Assembly (NCBI GenBank): GCA_963712655.1
Contig: CAVQIT010000008.1
Span: forward strand, 1,364,001-1,428,000
Length of the DNA: 64,000 bases
Direction: 5' to 3'
DNA from: Pollutimonas sp963712655
GTDB taxonomy: Bacteria > Pseudomonadota > Gammaproteobacteria > Burkholderiales > Burkholderiaceae_B
Below, piece after piece: positions 8,442 to 16,834 of the stretch. Every line of letters begins with the position of its first letter. The first letter of the stretch is position 1. Position numbers and translations under genes: made by a program. The notes below the pieces were generated by a model. That model had not been told where the DNA came from. It worked only from the letters and a program-made list of their open reading frames with translations, and did not search any database.

Positions 8442-8858
8442 ATGAGCAATATCCAGGAACGAATCGCAGCAAGCTTCGACTCGCAGGGCCTGATGGCGAC
8501 CCTCGGCGCGCGCCTTGTCTGCGTCGCGGACGGCGAAGTGCAAATAGCATTGCCGTTCTCCCAGCGGCTTTCCCAGCAGCACGGCTATGTTCATGCCGGC
8601 GCAATTACCAGCGTCGTCGATAGCGCATGCGGGTATGCTGCATTGACCAAGGCGCCGCCCGAGTGCGAGGTCGTCACCGCCGAGTTCAAAATCAATTTTT
8701 TGCGTCCCGCGATAGGCGAGCGATTCCTGGCCATCGGACGAGTGCTGAACTCGGGCAAGCTGCTTACGGTCTGCACGGGAGAAGTCCAAGCCTATTCGGG
8801 GGATGTCTGCAAAGTGATTGCCATCATGCAGGCAACGATGGTCAACGTTCGTTCGTGA
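8442..8858 (+). CDS. PaaI-type hotdog thioesterase
   Basis: A 138-residue single hotdog domain. The motif HGYVHAGAITSVVDSACGYAA (around residues 47-67) is the PaaI/YigI-type acyl-CoA thioesterase signature, with Asp of VVDSA as the likely catalytic acid, followed by EFKINFLRPA near 83. It would hydrolyse stalled acyl- or aryl-CoA esters in the cytoplasm. ATG 8442 is chosen as the family start, though the ribosome site is weak. Its stop overlaps the start of mtfA (TGATG at 8856-8860). Confidence 0.85.
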   Translation: MSNIQERIAASFDSQGLMATLGARLVCVADGEVQIALPFSQRLSQQHGYVHAGAITSVVDSACGYAALTKAPPECEVVTAEFKINFLRPAIGERFLAIGRVLNSGKLLTVCTGEVQAYSGDVCKVIAIMQATMVNVRS

Positions 8859-9754
8859 TGGCTATGTTCGGCCTGATCAGATGGCTTTTCGGCCGAGGCG
8901 CCACGCAACGGCAAGTGGAGCGGGAATTGGCCCTCATCAGCACCGAGGTCTGGCGGACGGCGGTGGCGCGCCATTCTTTCCTGGCGGGCCTGTCCTCTGA
9001 AGAGGATGAGGCGTTGCGCCGGCGCGCGGCATGGCTGTTGGCCAGCAAGACTTTCAGCGGGGCGCGGTCCCTGGAAGTAACGGACGACATCATGCTTTCC
9101 GTTGCGATCCAGGCCGCATTGCCTATTTTGAAGCTGGACCCGGTGCTGTACGAGGGCTGGACGGAAATCATCCTGTATCCCGGCGGCTTCCTTATTCCCC
9201 GAAACACCGTCGATGACAGCGGCGTGGTTCACGAATACATACAAGAGGCGTCCGGCGAAGCCTGGGACGGCGGTCCCCTTATCCTGTCGTGGGAAGACGC
9301 CGCCCCTGGCGGATCGCCGGGGATGAATGTCGTCATCCACGAATTTGCGCACAAGCTGGATATATATGCCGGCGAAGCCGATGGCATGCCCAGCCTGTCG
9401 GCTCATCCTGAACTCCGGCCCCGGCAATGGCGGCGGGTGCTGGACGAGTCCTTCGATGATTTCACCCAAAGGCTGACTGCGGTCGAAGACGCGATTCCGG
9501 GGAATATCGATCCCGATTCTGAAGAGGCGTCGGTGTGGTACGACACCTTGCCGCTGGATCCTTATGCGGCCACCGATACCGCTGAATTCTTTGCCGTCAG
9601 CAGCGAAGCTTTCTTTATTGCTCCGGGGCCGCTGGCCGCGGCGCTACCGGAATGGTATGGCTTGCTGGCGCAGTATTACCGCCAGGATCCGCTGCGCCGG
9701 CTGTCAATGAACTTCGGCGCTCCGCCCCCGCATGTTACGAAAGCTCCGCAATAA
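8858..9754 (+). CDS. mtfA: MtfA family zinc metallopeptidase
   Basis: A 298-residue M90 peptidase like E. coli MtfA, which controls the glucose phosphotransferase regulator Mlc. The zinc motif HEFAHKLD is at about residue 160, preceded by NVVI, and the conserved Glu/Tyr region AEFFAVSSEAFF is near 244. The N-terminal helix MAMFGLIRWLF is typical. It begins inside the thioesterase stop, which looks like an incidental neighbour relation; MtfA is a housekeeping-type gene and is probably not part of the catabolic pathway. It marks the left edge of the sigma-54-controlled accessory region. Confidence 0.92.
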   Translation: MAMFGLIRWLFGRGATQRQVERELALISTEVWRTAVARHSFLAGLSSEEDEALRRRAAWLLASKTFSGARSLEVTDDIMLSVAIQAALPILKLDPVLYEGWTEIILYPGGFLIPRNTVDDSGVVHEYIQEASGEAWDGGPLILSWEDAAPGGSPGMNVVIHEFAHKLDIYAGEADGMPSLSAHPELRPRQWRRVLDESFDDFTQRLTAVEDAIPGNIDPDSEEASVWYDTLPLDPYAATDTAEFFAVSSEAFFIAPGPLAAALPEWYGLLAQYYRQDPLRRLSMNFGAPPPHVTKAPQ

Positions 9755-9775
9755 AAGCCATTCCTTCGCGGCAAG

Positions 9776-9785
9776 CGAAAACACA
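9776..9785 (+). promoter_or_regulatory. Possible partial upstream activator site
   Basis: CGAAAACACA matches the first part of the 15-18-base motif found upstream of the sigma-54 promoters at 22094, 22341 and 36799 (CGRAAAACACACTGSGAT). The match fades after the tenth base. It lies 118 bp upstream of the -24 GG at 9903, a normal distance for an enhancer site. Weak on its own. Confidence 0.35.
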
Positions 9786-9805
9786 GCATGGTCATGCAAG
9801 TGTAT

Positions 9806-9829
9806 CCGCCGACTACACCGTGTCGGCGG
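9806..9829. promoter_or_regulatory. Inverted repeat upstream of pimC-like promoter
   Basis: CCGCCGAC (9806-9813), eight bases, then GTCGGCGG (9822-9829) form a perfect dyad. No T-run follows, so a terminator for mtfA is unlikely unless Rho acts. Its position 74 bp ahead of the sigma-54 -24 element makes an operator or enhancer site possible. The rest of the 306-bp gap 9755-10060 shows nothing beyond the sites listed here. Confidence 0.45.
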
Positions 9830-9900
9830 TTCAGCCGCTTGGAGGACACCGTTTGCGGCGGGTCCGCGGCGGACAGATGCCTTGCGTCCGGCGATTTACA

Positions 9901-9918
9901 TTGGCATAGATATTGCTT
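9901..9918 (+). promoter_or_regulatory. Sigma-54 promoter for the pimC/pimD-like operon
   Basis: TTGGCATAGATATTGCTT has GG at 9903-9904 and GC at 9915-9916, exactly ten bases apart, and fits the consensus TGGCAY-N5-TTGCW. It is nearly identical to 22341-22358. The first downstream start is ATG 10061, leaving a leader of about 135 bases. Confidence 0.82.
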
Positions 9919-10060
9919 AATAATCCGTGCCGGATCAATGGCGGACCAATCTTTCCGATCTGTATCAATGAACCGGGCCGCCTGAAATAGTAGCCGCGGC
10001 GCTGCGGCGCCGGCTGATATTGCTTGGCAAGATGCGAAGTATCAATAAAGAGGAAGCGGT

Positions 10061-11257
10061 ATGGATTTGAATTACGCGGCGCAGGATCTGTCGTTCCGGG
10101 ACGAGCTGCGGACTTTTCTGCAAAACAGCCTGCCCGGCGACTTGAAGCACAAGGTGCGGAATCACCTACGCTTGACGAAGGACGATTTTGTCCGTTGGCA
10201 CAGAATTGTCGCGGCCCAGGGATGGGCGGGGTCGAGCTGGCCTGTCCAGTACGGCGGGACCGGCTGGTCGACCGTGCAGCAACACATATGGGCCGAGGAA
10301 TGCGCCGCCGCCGGCGCACCGGGGATACAGCCGTTCGGCATCAATATGGTGGGGCCGGTCATCATGGCCTTCGGCAGTGATGAACAGAAAAAATATTACT
10401 TGCCGCGCATCCTGGACTGTGAGGATTGGTGGTGCCAGGGATATTCCGAGCCGGGTTCCGGGTCGGACCTGGCTTCACTGAGCACACGCGCCGAGCGGCA
10501 AGGCGACCATTATGTGGTGAATGGCCAGAAAACCTGGACCACCCTGGCGCAACACGCCAACATGATATTTTGCCTGGTGCGCACGGATCCGGACGCGCGC
10601 AAGCAGCAAGGGATTTCCTTTTTGCTGATCGACATGAATACACCCGGCATTACTGTGCGTCCCCTCATCATGCTCGATGAAGAACATGAAGTGAACGAAG
10701 TGTTTTTCGACGATGTGAAAGTGCCGGTGGCCAACCTTGTCGGAGAGGAAAACAAAGGCTGGACTTATGCCAAATACTTGCTCGGGCATGAGCGGACCAA
10801 TATTGCCGCCGTCGGCCGTTCCAAGCGTGAACTGATGTTTTTGAAACGCTTGGCCAAAGAGCAGCGTAAAGGTGGAAAAGCGCTGCTCGACGATCCCGTG
10901 TTCAGAGCCAAAGTGGCCAGCCTTGAAATTGAATTGATGGCTCTGGAGGTGACCGTATTACGCGTCCTGTCCCAGGAAGATGGGAGCCAGGCGCCGGGGC
11001 CGGAAGCCTCGCTGCTGAAAATCAAGGGCACCGACATACAGCAGATGCTGACCGAATTGATGATAGAGGCGATTGGCCCGTACGCGGCGCCTTTCGATGT
11101 TGCCTATCTGGAAGGAAAGTCGCCTTGCAGCGTTGCCGGCCATGACGATGCCGCGCCTTTGGCCGCCTACTATTTCAATTACCGTAAGACGGCGATCTAC
11201 GGGGGCTCCACGGAAATTCAGAAAAACATCATTGCCCGGATGATCTTGGGGCTTTAA
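10061..11257 (+). CDS. pimC: Acyl-CoA dehydrogenase, PimC-like large subunit
   Basis: A 398-residue acyl-CoA dehydrogenase resembling the large subunit of pimeloyl-CoA dehydrogenase. It has the FAD/substrate region YSEPGSGSDLASL near residue 127, WTTLAQHANMIFCLVRT near 158 and the C-terminal AIYGGSTEIQKNIIARMILGL. The position that carries the catalytic Glu in medium-chain enzymes (YEGT) is Gly here, as is common in this two-subunit branch. GAGGAAG precedes ATG 10061. The partner at 11268 starts ten bases after the stop. In Rhodopseudomonas the PimC/PimD pair oxidises long dicarboxylyl-CoA; the same role is inferred here. It is the first gene after a sigma-54 promoter. Confidence 0.88.
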   Translation: MDLNYAAQDLSFRDELRTFLQNSLPGDLKHKVRNHLRLTKDDFVRWHRIVAAQGWAGSSWPVQYGGTGWSTVQQHIWAEECAAAGAPGIQPFGINMVGPVIMAFGSDEQKKYYLPRILDCEDWWCQGYSEPGSGSDLASLSTRAERQGDHYVVNGQKTWTTLAQHANMIFCLVRTDPDARKQQGISFLLIDMNTPGITVRPLIMLDEEHEVNEVFFDDVKVPVANLVGEENKGWTYAKYLLGHERTNIAAVGRSKRELMFLKRLAKEQRKGGKALLDDPVFRAKVASLEIELMALEVTVLRVLSQEDGSQAPGPEASLLKIKGTDIQQMLTELMIEAIGPYAAPFDVAYLEGKSPCSVAGHDDAAPLAAYYFNYRKTAIYGGSTEIQKNIIARMILGL

Positions 11258-11267
11258 GGGATTAATC

Positions 11268-12407
11268 ATGGATTTCAATTTCACAGAAGAGCAGCAGCAA
11301 TTGGCGGATGCCGTGCGGCGCTGGGTAAAGAAGGACTACACATTCGAGCATCGCCGGGACGTTGTCGGATCGGCCGGCGGCGTGTGCGATAGCGATTGGT
11401 CTATGCTGGCCGAACTGGGCATGCTTGCCTTGCCCTTGCCCCATGACGCGGGCGGCTTCGACGGCACAGCCGTCGATATGATGCTGGTTGCGCAGGAGCT
11501 TGGCAGGGGACTTGTCGTGGAACCCTACCTGGCTACTGTCCTGGGCGCCGAGTTCCTGAAGCGGGCGCCAGGGCATGTGGAAACCTTGACGCGGGTCGCC
11601 GAAGGGGGGATGAAGCTGGCCTGCGCCTTGCACGAACGCCAATCCCGATATGAACTGTTCGATGTCGCGAGCCGGGCTGAAAAGCGCGAAGCCGGCTATT
11701 GCATCAACGGCGCAAAGACGATTGTGATCCAGGGCGGCGCGGCGGACAAAGTGATCGTGTCCGCGCGGACCTCGGGCGATCAGCGCGATACCGGCGGGAT
11801 AAGCCTGTTTGTCGTCGACGCCAACGCAGCGGGCGTGCGTTGCCGCTCCTATAAAACCATTGATGGCCAGCGCGCCGCCGATATCGTTTTCGATGATGTG
11901 CTGGTGCCCGACGGGGCGCTTCTGGGCATTGCCGGAGAGGCTTGGCCTGTGCTGGATGAAGTCATCGACTTCGGCACGACGGTGCTTTGCGCCGAAGCCA
12001 TCGGCGTCATGGAGGAACTCAATCAAGCCACGCTGGAGCATTTGAAGACCCGCAAGCAGTTCCAGTCGCTGTTGGGACAATTCCAGGCGCTTCAGCATCG
12101 CATGGTTGATATGTATATAGAGCTTGAACAGGCTCGCGCCCTGGCAACATTGGCGGCGGTCAGAATGGCCAGCCAGGATCCGGGCGAACGCCGCCGGGCG
12201 GTGTCGGCGGCTAAAGCCAGGGTAGGGCAGGCCCTGAAGTTCGTGGGGCAGCAGGCGGTGCACCTGCATGGCGGAATCGGAGTCACCGATGAACTGCCGG
12301 TATCGCACTATTTCAAGCGCGGCACGCTGATCGAACTTTCGCTGGGCGACGTCGCTCATCATCTGGAACGATTTGCGGCGCAACCCGAATTCAGTTGCAC
12401 AACTTGA
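11268..12407 (+). CDS. pimD: Acyl-CoA dehydrogenase, PimD-like small subunit
   Basis: A 379-residue acyl-CoA dehydrogenase of the more divergent partner type (PimD). It opens MDFNFTEEQQQLADAVRRWV, and carries ELGRGLVVEPYLATV near residue 77 and HLHGGIGVTDELPVSHYFKR near 331. The usual EP-GSGSD flavin loop is degraded, which fits a subunit that depends on its neighbour. Together with 10061-11257 it should form an alpha-beta enzyme acting on a long or bulky acyl-CoA such as pimelyl-CoA or a branched analogue. The genes are ten bases apart and clearly cotranscribed. Confidence 0.86.
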   Translation: MDFNFTEEQQQLADAVRRWVKKDYTFEHRRDVVGSAGGVCDSDWSMLAELGMLALPLPHDAGGFDGTAVDMMLVAQELGRGLVVEPYLATVLGAEFLKRAPGHVETLTRVAEGGMKLACALHERQSRYELFDVASRAEKREAGYCINGAKTIVIQGGAADKVIVSARTSGDQRDTGGISLFVVDANAAGVRCRSYKTIDGQRAADIVFDDVLVPDGALLGIAGEAWPVLDEVIDFGTTVLCAEAIGVMEELNQATLEHLKTRKQFQSLLGQFQALQHRMVDMYIELEQARALATLAAVRMASQDPGERRRAVSAAKARVGQALKFVGQQAVHLHGGIGVTDELPVSHYFKRGTLIELSLGDVAHHLERFAAQPEFSCTT

Positions 12408-12437
12408 AAAGACTGAAGACATCAACAAGGAATAATC

Positions 12438-12905
12438 ATGCAAGACAAGACAAACACAGGACGCAATGCCAGTTTTTCACCCGCCGGCGATGCGGCTCGG
12501 CGGGCGATTGTGGGAGACCAGTACGTTGACCGGATGCTGCAAGTGAAAGACGGCTTCGATCACGAATGGCAGGAATACCTGAACAACCAGCTGTGGGCGC
12601 GCACCTGGTCTCGCGGCATTCTGGAGCATCGCCAGCTAAGCCTGATCAATCTGGCCATGCTGGCCGGCCTGGGCCGCATGGAAGAGTTCGAGCTGCACTT
12701 CCGGATAGCCCTGACGCGCACCAAGGTTCCGCTGATACAGCTGCGTGAAGTCCTGCTGCATATCGGGATGTACTGCGGAGTGCCGATCGGCCGCGATTGT
12801 TTTGCCATTGCACGCCGCGTGCTCAAGGAAGAGGGCATCGATGTGTCGGCGCTGGAGGCGGGCGCGGCCGGGCAGTCCAGCGGAGCCGCCGATAATGGAA
12901 AATAA
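12438..12905 (+). CDS. Carboxymuconolactone decarboxylase (PcaC)-like protein, paralogue 1
   Basis: A 155-residue alpha-helical CMD/AhpD-fold protein. The core RGILEHRQLSLINLAMLAGL and LREVLLHIGMYCGVPIGRD (about residues 55-125) matches PcaC-type decarboxylases; the AhpD CxxC pair is absent. Two close paralogues lie at 22427 and 42003, with an almost invariant HIGMYCGVPIGRDCFAIARR stretch. Each sits in a beta-oxidation or receptor operon and none is beside protocatechuate genes, so a role in aromatic degradation is unlikely. It may decarboxylate or isomerise a pathway intermediate; this is inference. Its 3' end overlaps the next gene by 11 bases. Confidence 0.82.
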   Translation: MQDKTNTGRNASFSPAGDAARRAIVGDQYVDRMLQVKDGFDHEWQEYLNNQLWARTWSRGILEHRQLSLINLAMLAGLGRMEEFELHFRIALTRTKVPLIQLREVLLHIGMYCGVPIGRDCFAIARRVLKEEGIDVSALEAGAAGQSSGAADNGK

Positions 12906-13839
12906 ACAGGAAAAACCGGAAACGGTTGCCGGCCAGGCGCCTATGCGCCTGGGCTTTATCGGCCTGGGCGATATGGGCAAGCCTTTGGCATTGCGTTTGT
13001 TGCGCGCGGGCTTTCCGCTTACGGTGTGCGATCGCAATCCGCAGGCTGTCGAGATATTCCGCCAGGGCGGCGCCAACGTCGCGTCGTCGCCCATGGAAAC
13101 CGCGTCCCAGGCCGAACTGGTGTTCGTTTGCCTGCCCTCGCCCGAAATCAGCGAACAGGTGGCATTCGGCCCGCAAGGGGTGATACACGGCAGTTCGGTC
13201 AAGCTGTACGCCGAAGTCTCGACCATAGGCTATGCCAGCATGCGCCGCATTGCGCAGCCTTTGCTGGAACGCGGCATCGGGGTGCTGGATTCGCCGGTAA
13301 GCGGCGGGCCGCGGGGCGAGGCCAGCGGCCGGCTTTCGTGTTTCGTGGCGTCGTCGCGCGCGGATTTCGACCGGGCGGCTGCAGTCCTCGAGGTCATGTC
13401 CGATCGTCTGTTCCACGTCGGCGAAACGCCGGGCCAATCGCAAGTGCTCAAGCTTGCCAACAATCTGTTGAATGCCGCCAATCTGACATTGGCAAGCGAG
13501 ATGGTGTTGATGGCAAGCCGGGCGGGCATAGACATGGCGACGGCCATTGATGTGATCAATGTCAGCACCGGCCGCAGCCGGGCGACCGAGGACACATTCA
13601 AGTCCCAGATTCTCAACGATGCGTTCAATCTTGGCGCGCGCCTGAACATCCTGCACAAGGATGTTGTCCTTGCGGTGGAAGAAGCCCAACGGCTGGGAAC
13701 GTCCCATATCGGCGCATCGGCCGTGCGTGAAGTGTGGGACGCCGCGGTGGCGCAGGGCCACGGAGCCGAAGACTTGTCCCGCATCTACCGCTACATCGAG
13801 CAGCAGGGTGCCGGGCGCCCGACAGGAGACAAGCCATGA
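12895..13839 (+). CDS. NAD(P)-dependent beta-hydroxyacid dehydrogenase (3-hydroxyisobutyrate dehydrogenase family)
   Basis: A 314-residue member of the MmsB/GarR family. The Rossmann motif is GFIGLGDMGKPLALRLL near residue 20, the substrate loop DSPVSGGPRGEASGRLS near 137, and the catalytic-Lys helix QVLKLANNLLNAANLTLASE near 185. I chose ATG 12895 (GGAG nine bases upstream); a second Met at residue 17 right before the Rossmann strand is possible. It starts within the CMD gene and ends overlapping the SDR by ATGA. It would oxidise a 3-hydroxy acid, free or thioester-bound; the substrate is unknown. Confidence 0.87.
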   Translation: MENKQEKPETVAGQAPMRLGFIGLGDMGKPLALRLLRAGFPLTVCDRNPQAVEIFRQGGANVASSPMETASQAELVFVCLPSPEISEQVAFGPQGVIHGSSVKLYAEVSTIGYASMRRIAQPLLERGIGVLDSPVSGGPRGEASGRLSCFVASSRADFDRAAAVLEVMSDRLFHVGETPGQSQVLKLANNLLNAANLTLASEMVLMASRAGIDMATAIDVINVSTGRSRATEDTFKSQILNDAFNLGARLNILHKDVVLAVEEAQRLGTSHIGASAVREVWDAAVAQGHGAEDLSRIYRYIEQQGAGRPTGDKP

Positions 13840-14624
13840 ATAGTGAACTCGCCGGCAGTGTGGCCGTTGTGACCGGAGGCGGTAAAGGCATTGGGCAAAC
13901 GATAGCGTTGTCGTTGGCCAAAGCCGGTTGCGATGTGCTTATCGTGGGCCGCGACCAGCTTGCGCTGGATGATACGGCCGCGGCGATCCGCGGCCTGGGC
14001 CGCCGGGCATTTCCGGTCATGGCCGATATAACCGATGCGCGGCAGCTTGAGCGCATTGGCCAGGTCATCGAACAGGATTGCGCCGGCCGCGTCGATATTA
14101 TCGTAACGGCGGCGGGTACGCGCGACCATATGAACCAGTCGATCGCCGAGATTGATATCGAGGCTTTCGATAACGTGATGCAAGGCAATCTGAACGGCAG
14201 CCTGTTGCCGATACGCTCGGTGCTGCCTTTCATGATGAAGCGGCGCCGCGGCAAGGTCGTTACGATCAGCGGCGTGTTTGGCTTGCGGGCCAAGGCCAAT
14301 CATGCGGCCGGCTGTGTATCGAAGTGGGCGTTGGAAGGCCTGACGCGCGTCATGGCGCTGGAACTGGGCCCCTACAACATAAACGTGAATGCCATTTGCC
14401 CCGGCTATGTGGAAGGACCGCGTTCGTCGGCCGGCATTGCGCGGGCGGCCCAGAACCGCGGTGTAGACGCGGACCAGATACGCGCCGACCTGCAGGCGGC
14501 AACAGCACTCAAGCGGCTATCCACGCCTGACGACATTGCCAATGCCGTGCTGTTTTTGGTCAGCGAGAGTTCACGCAATATTACGGGTCAGGATATCGTG
14601 ATCGACGCGGGCTGGACCTTATAG
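13836..14624 (+). CDS. SDR family protein with missing catalytic tyrosine
   Basis: A 262-residue classical-length SDR. The cofactor loop GGGKGIGQ is near residue 14, the VTAAGT strand (NNAG equivalent) near 88, and VVTISGVFG near 144 holds the catalytic-Ser region. The active-site YxxxK should read Tyr four residues before Lys, but here it is GCVSK, with Gly at that position (codon GGC) and no Tyr nearby. The Lys and downstream PGYVEGP are kept. So it may be a non-reducing SDR or have lost activity. GGAGAC precedes ATG 13836, which overlaps the upstream stop. It ends the five-gene run begun at 10061. Confidence 0.85.
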   Translation: MNSELAGSVAVVTGGGKGIGQTIALSLAKAGCDVLIVGRDQLALDDTAAAIRGLGRRAFPVMADITDARQLERIGQVIEQDCAGRVDIIVTAAGTRDHMNQSIAEIDIEAFDNVMQGNLNGSLLPIRSVLPFMMKRRRGKVVTISGVFGLRAKANHAAGCVSKWALEGLTRVMALELGPYNINVNAICPGYVEGPRSSAGIARAAQNRGVDADQIRADLQAATALKRLSTPDDIANAVLFLVSESSRNITGQDIVIDAGWTL

Positions 14625-14644
14625 GGGCCAGGCCGCTTTTTTTT
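14610..14644 (+). terminator. Possible weak terminator after SDR
   Basis: An imperfect GC-rich stem (CTGG at 14612-14615 against CCAG at 14628-14631, extendable with a bulge) is followed by eight T at 14637-14644. The stem is poor, so partial termination before the receptor genes is the most I would claim. Confidence 0.35.
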
Positions 14645-14703
14645 GTTATGTAAGGCAACCCCGCCGGGGGATTGCATCAAGCAATGTTTCAAGGAGACGT
14701 AGA

Positions 14704-15708
14704 ATGAGTTTTTGCATGAAAGTAAAACAAAAGGGTCGGCTTGCCATGCGCGGGCTATGCATGGGGCTTTTTCTTGCCATGGCGGCAGGAACGGCATCCG
14801 CCGCCGATTTCCCCACGCGGCCGATTACGCTGGTCGTGCCTTATCAGGCTGGAAGCAGTTCCGACGGCATTGCGCGGGCAATGGCCAGCGTGGCCGGCAA
14901 GGATCTGGGCCAGACGGTGGTGGTGGAAAATAAAGCCGGCGCGGAAGGCCTGATCGGCGCCTCCGATGTCATGCGCGCGGCGCCGGACGGCTACCGGGTG
15001 TTGTGGGGCGGCGCCGGTTCCATGATGGTGGTGACGGCGTTGCGGAAACAGCCGCTGTTCGATCCGGTTACCGCGTTCACCCCGATTACCGGTTCGGTCG
15101 ATTTCTCGTTTTTCCTGTATGTCCATCCGTCCATTCCCGCGAACAATATGCGTGAATTCGTTGACTTCATCAAGGCGAATCCGGGCAAGTACAACTATGC
15201 GACAGGCAATAACCAGGGCACGATTTCGTTTGCCTATATCAATAAAAGCCTGGGCCTGGATATGGAGCGCGTGTCCTACAAGGGAGAGCCCGCCGCCATC
15301 AGCGATCTGATCCCGGGCCGGGTGCAGGCAATATTCGCCACGTCCAGCGCGGCGACCTATGTCAAGGATGGAAAGCTCAAGGCCCTGGTCACCACCTTGC
15401 CCAAGCGCAGCCCTTTGCTGCCCGATGTCGCGACCATGAAAGAAAGCGGCTTCCAGGATCTTCCCTTCTCGCCGGGCGGCGGCTGGCTGGGGATTTTCGG
15501 ACCTGCCGGCATGGACCGGGCGGTGGTCGACCGTTTGAATGCCGCCTTCTCCAAGGCTTTGCGCGACCCCGAAGTCAAGCAGCAACTGGATCAGGCCGGT
15601 TTGAGCTATACGCCTTTCACCGTCGACGATTTCGCGGTTTTTGTTAAAGCGCAGCGCGATATGTATAAAAAAATGGTGGTTGACCTGGGCTTGCCCATGG
15701 TGGATTAA
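14704..15708 (+). CDS. Bug family solute receptor, paralogue A
   Basis: A 334-residue Bug receptor with a signal peptide (hydrophobic LCMGLFLAMAAGTASA, cleavage near residue 34) and mature start ADFPTRPITLVVPYQAG. The loop APDGYRVLWGGAGSMMVV near residue 96 is shared almost word for word with 15810 and 40946, marking a local gene family. AAGGAGACGTAG precedes ATG 14704. It is followed by a strong hairpin and then a paralogue. No transport partner genes are near. Ligands of Bug proteins are often carboxylates, so it may deliver the acid that feeds the surrounding pathway. Confidence 0.92.
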   Translation: MSFCMKVKQKGRLAMRGLCMGLFLAMAAGTASAADFPTRPITLVVPYQAGSSSDGIARAMASVAGKDLGQTVVVENKAGAEGLIGASDVMRAAPDGYRVLWGGAGSMMVVTALRKQPLFDPVTAFTPITGSVDFSFFLYVHPSIPANNMREFVDFIKANPGKYNYATGNNQGTISFAYINKSLGLDMERVSYKGEPAAISDLIPGRVQAIFATSSAATYVKDGKLKALVTTLPKRSPLLPDVATMKESGFQDLPFSPGGGWLGIFGPAGMDRAVVDRLNAAFSKALRDPEVKQQLDQAGLSYTPFTVDDFAVFVKAQRDMYKKMVVDLGLPMVD

Positions 15709-15718
15709 GGCGTGTGCC

Positions 15719-15766
15719 GGTTCGCCGGGATGCAAGCGCCGGTCGGCGCTCGCATCCCGGCGAACC
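15719..15766 (+). terminator. Strong hairpin between tandem receptor genes
   Basis: A perfect 15-bp outer stem (15719-15733 with 15752-15766) encloses an inner stem AGCGCC/GGCGCT. Only ATTT follows, so it is probably an RNA-stability or partial-termination element setting the ratio between the two receptors, more than a full terminator. Confidence 0.6.
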
Positions 15767-15809
15767 ATTTGCGCATTCAGGAGGAGAAATCCCCAATGGA
15801 GATTTATAA

Positions 15810-16814
15810 ATGAGTTTTTGCAGCAAGATGAAACGGCCCGGCGCGGCGCTGGCGCGCCGGCTGCTTGCGGGCCTGTCCGCAACCATAGTCGCCGGGTCCG
15901 CATGCGCGGCCGATTTTCCCGCGCGGCCCGTGACCTTGGTCGCGCCCTATCAGGCGGGCGGCAGCGCCGATGGCATAGCCCGGGCGATTGCCACGGCGGC
16001 GGCCAGGGAACTGGGTCAGCCGGTGGTGGTCGAGAACAAGGCGGGCGCGGATGGCTTGATAGGAGCGATGGATGTTTTGAAAGCGCCGCCGGATGGCTAT
16101 CGCGTGCTGTGGGGCGGGGCGGGTTCGATGATGGTGGTGCCCGCGCTGCGCAAGCATGCGCCGTTCGATCCTGTGACGGCGTTTACGCCTATCGCCGGTT
16201 CGGTGGATTTTTCGTTTTTCCTGTACGTTCATCCCAGCGTCCCGGCCAATACCATGCGCGAGTTCGTTGATTTCATCAAAGCGAATCCGGGCAAATACAA
16301 CTATGCCACCGGCAATAATCAAGGCTTGCTGACGTTCGCTTATATAAACAAGAGCCTGGGTCTGGACATGGAGCGGGTGGCTTACAAAGGCGAGACTGCC
16401 GTGGTCGGCGATCTGATCCCGGGACGGGTGCAAGCCATGTTCGGAACCTCCACAGCCAGCCCGCATGTCAAAGATGGAAAATTGAAAGCGCTGGTGACTA
16501 CGCTGCCTCAGCGCAGCCCCTTGCTGCCCGACGTTCCCACCATGAAAGAAAGCGGTTTTGATGATCTGCCGTTTTCGCCGGGCGGCGGCTGGCTGGGAAT
16601 ATTCGGGCCGGCCGGCATGGAAAGGCCGGTTGTGGATCGCCTGAACAAGGCTTTCGAGGCTGCCTTGAACGATCCCGAAGTGCGGAAACAGTTGGAGCAG
16701 GCCGGCTTGACCTATACGCCGCTCAGCGTCGACAAGCTGGCCGTATTTGTCAAGGATCAGCGTGATTTATACAAGAAAACCGTGAGCGAATTGGGTATTC
16801 CTTTGCTGGATTAG
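15810..16814 (+). CDS. Bug family solute receptor, paralogue B
   Basis: A 334-residue receptor closely related to 14704-15708 along the whole mature part (PITxVxPYQAG, LWGGAGSMMVVPALRK, KANPGKYNYATGNNQG, LPFSPGGGWLGIFGPAGM). The start MSFC is also shared, suggesting tandem duplication. The signal peptide ends near residue 34 (SACAADFPARP). Differences cluster in ligand-facing segments such as the one after LIPGRVQAMFGTS. Followed by a good intrinsic terminator at 16835, so it ends the plus-strand block. Confidence 0.92.
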   Translation: MSFCSKMKRPGAALARRLLAGLSATIVAGSACAADFPARPVTLVAPYQAGGSADGIARAIATAAARELGQPVVVENKAGADGLIGAMDVLKAPPDGYRVLWGGAGSMMVVPALRKHAPFDPVTAFTPIAGSVDFSFFLYVHPSVPANTMREFVDFIKANPGKYNYATGNNQGLLTFAYINKSLGLDMERVAYKGETAVVGDLIPGRVQAMFGTSTASPHVKDGKLKALVTTLPQRSPLLPDVPTMKESGFDDLPFSPGGGWLGIFGPAGMERPVVDRLNKAFEAALNDPEVRKQLEQAGLTYTPLSVDKLAVFVKDQRDLYKKTVSELGIPLLD

Positions 16815-16834
16815 CCGCTGCCTTCGGTAGTGCG

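Noticed and set aside
11262..12443. Minus-strand open frame of 393 codons opposite pimD
   Set aside because: Another high-GC antisense shadow with no family pattern and no ribosome site.
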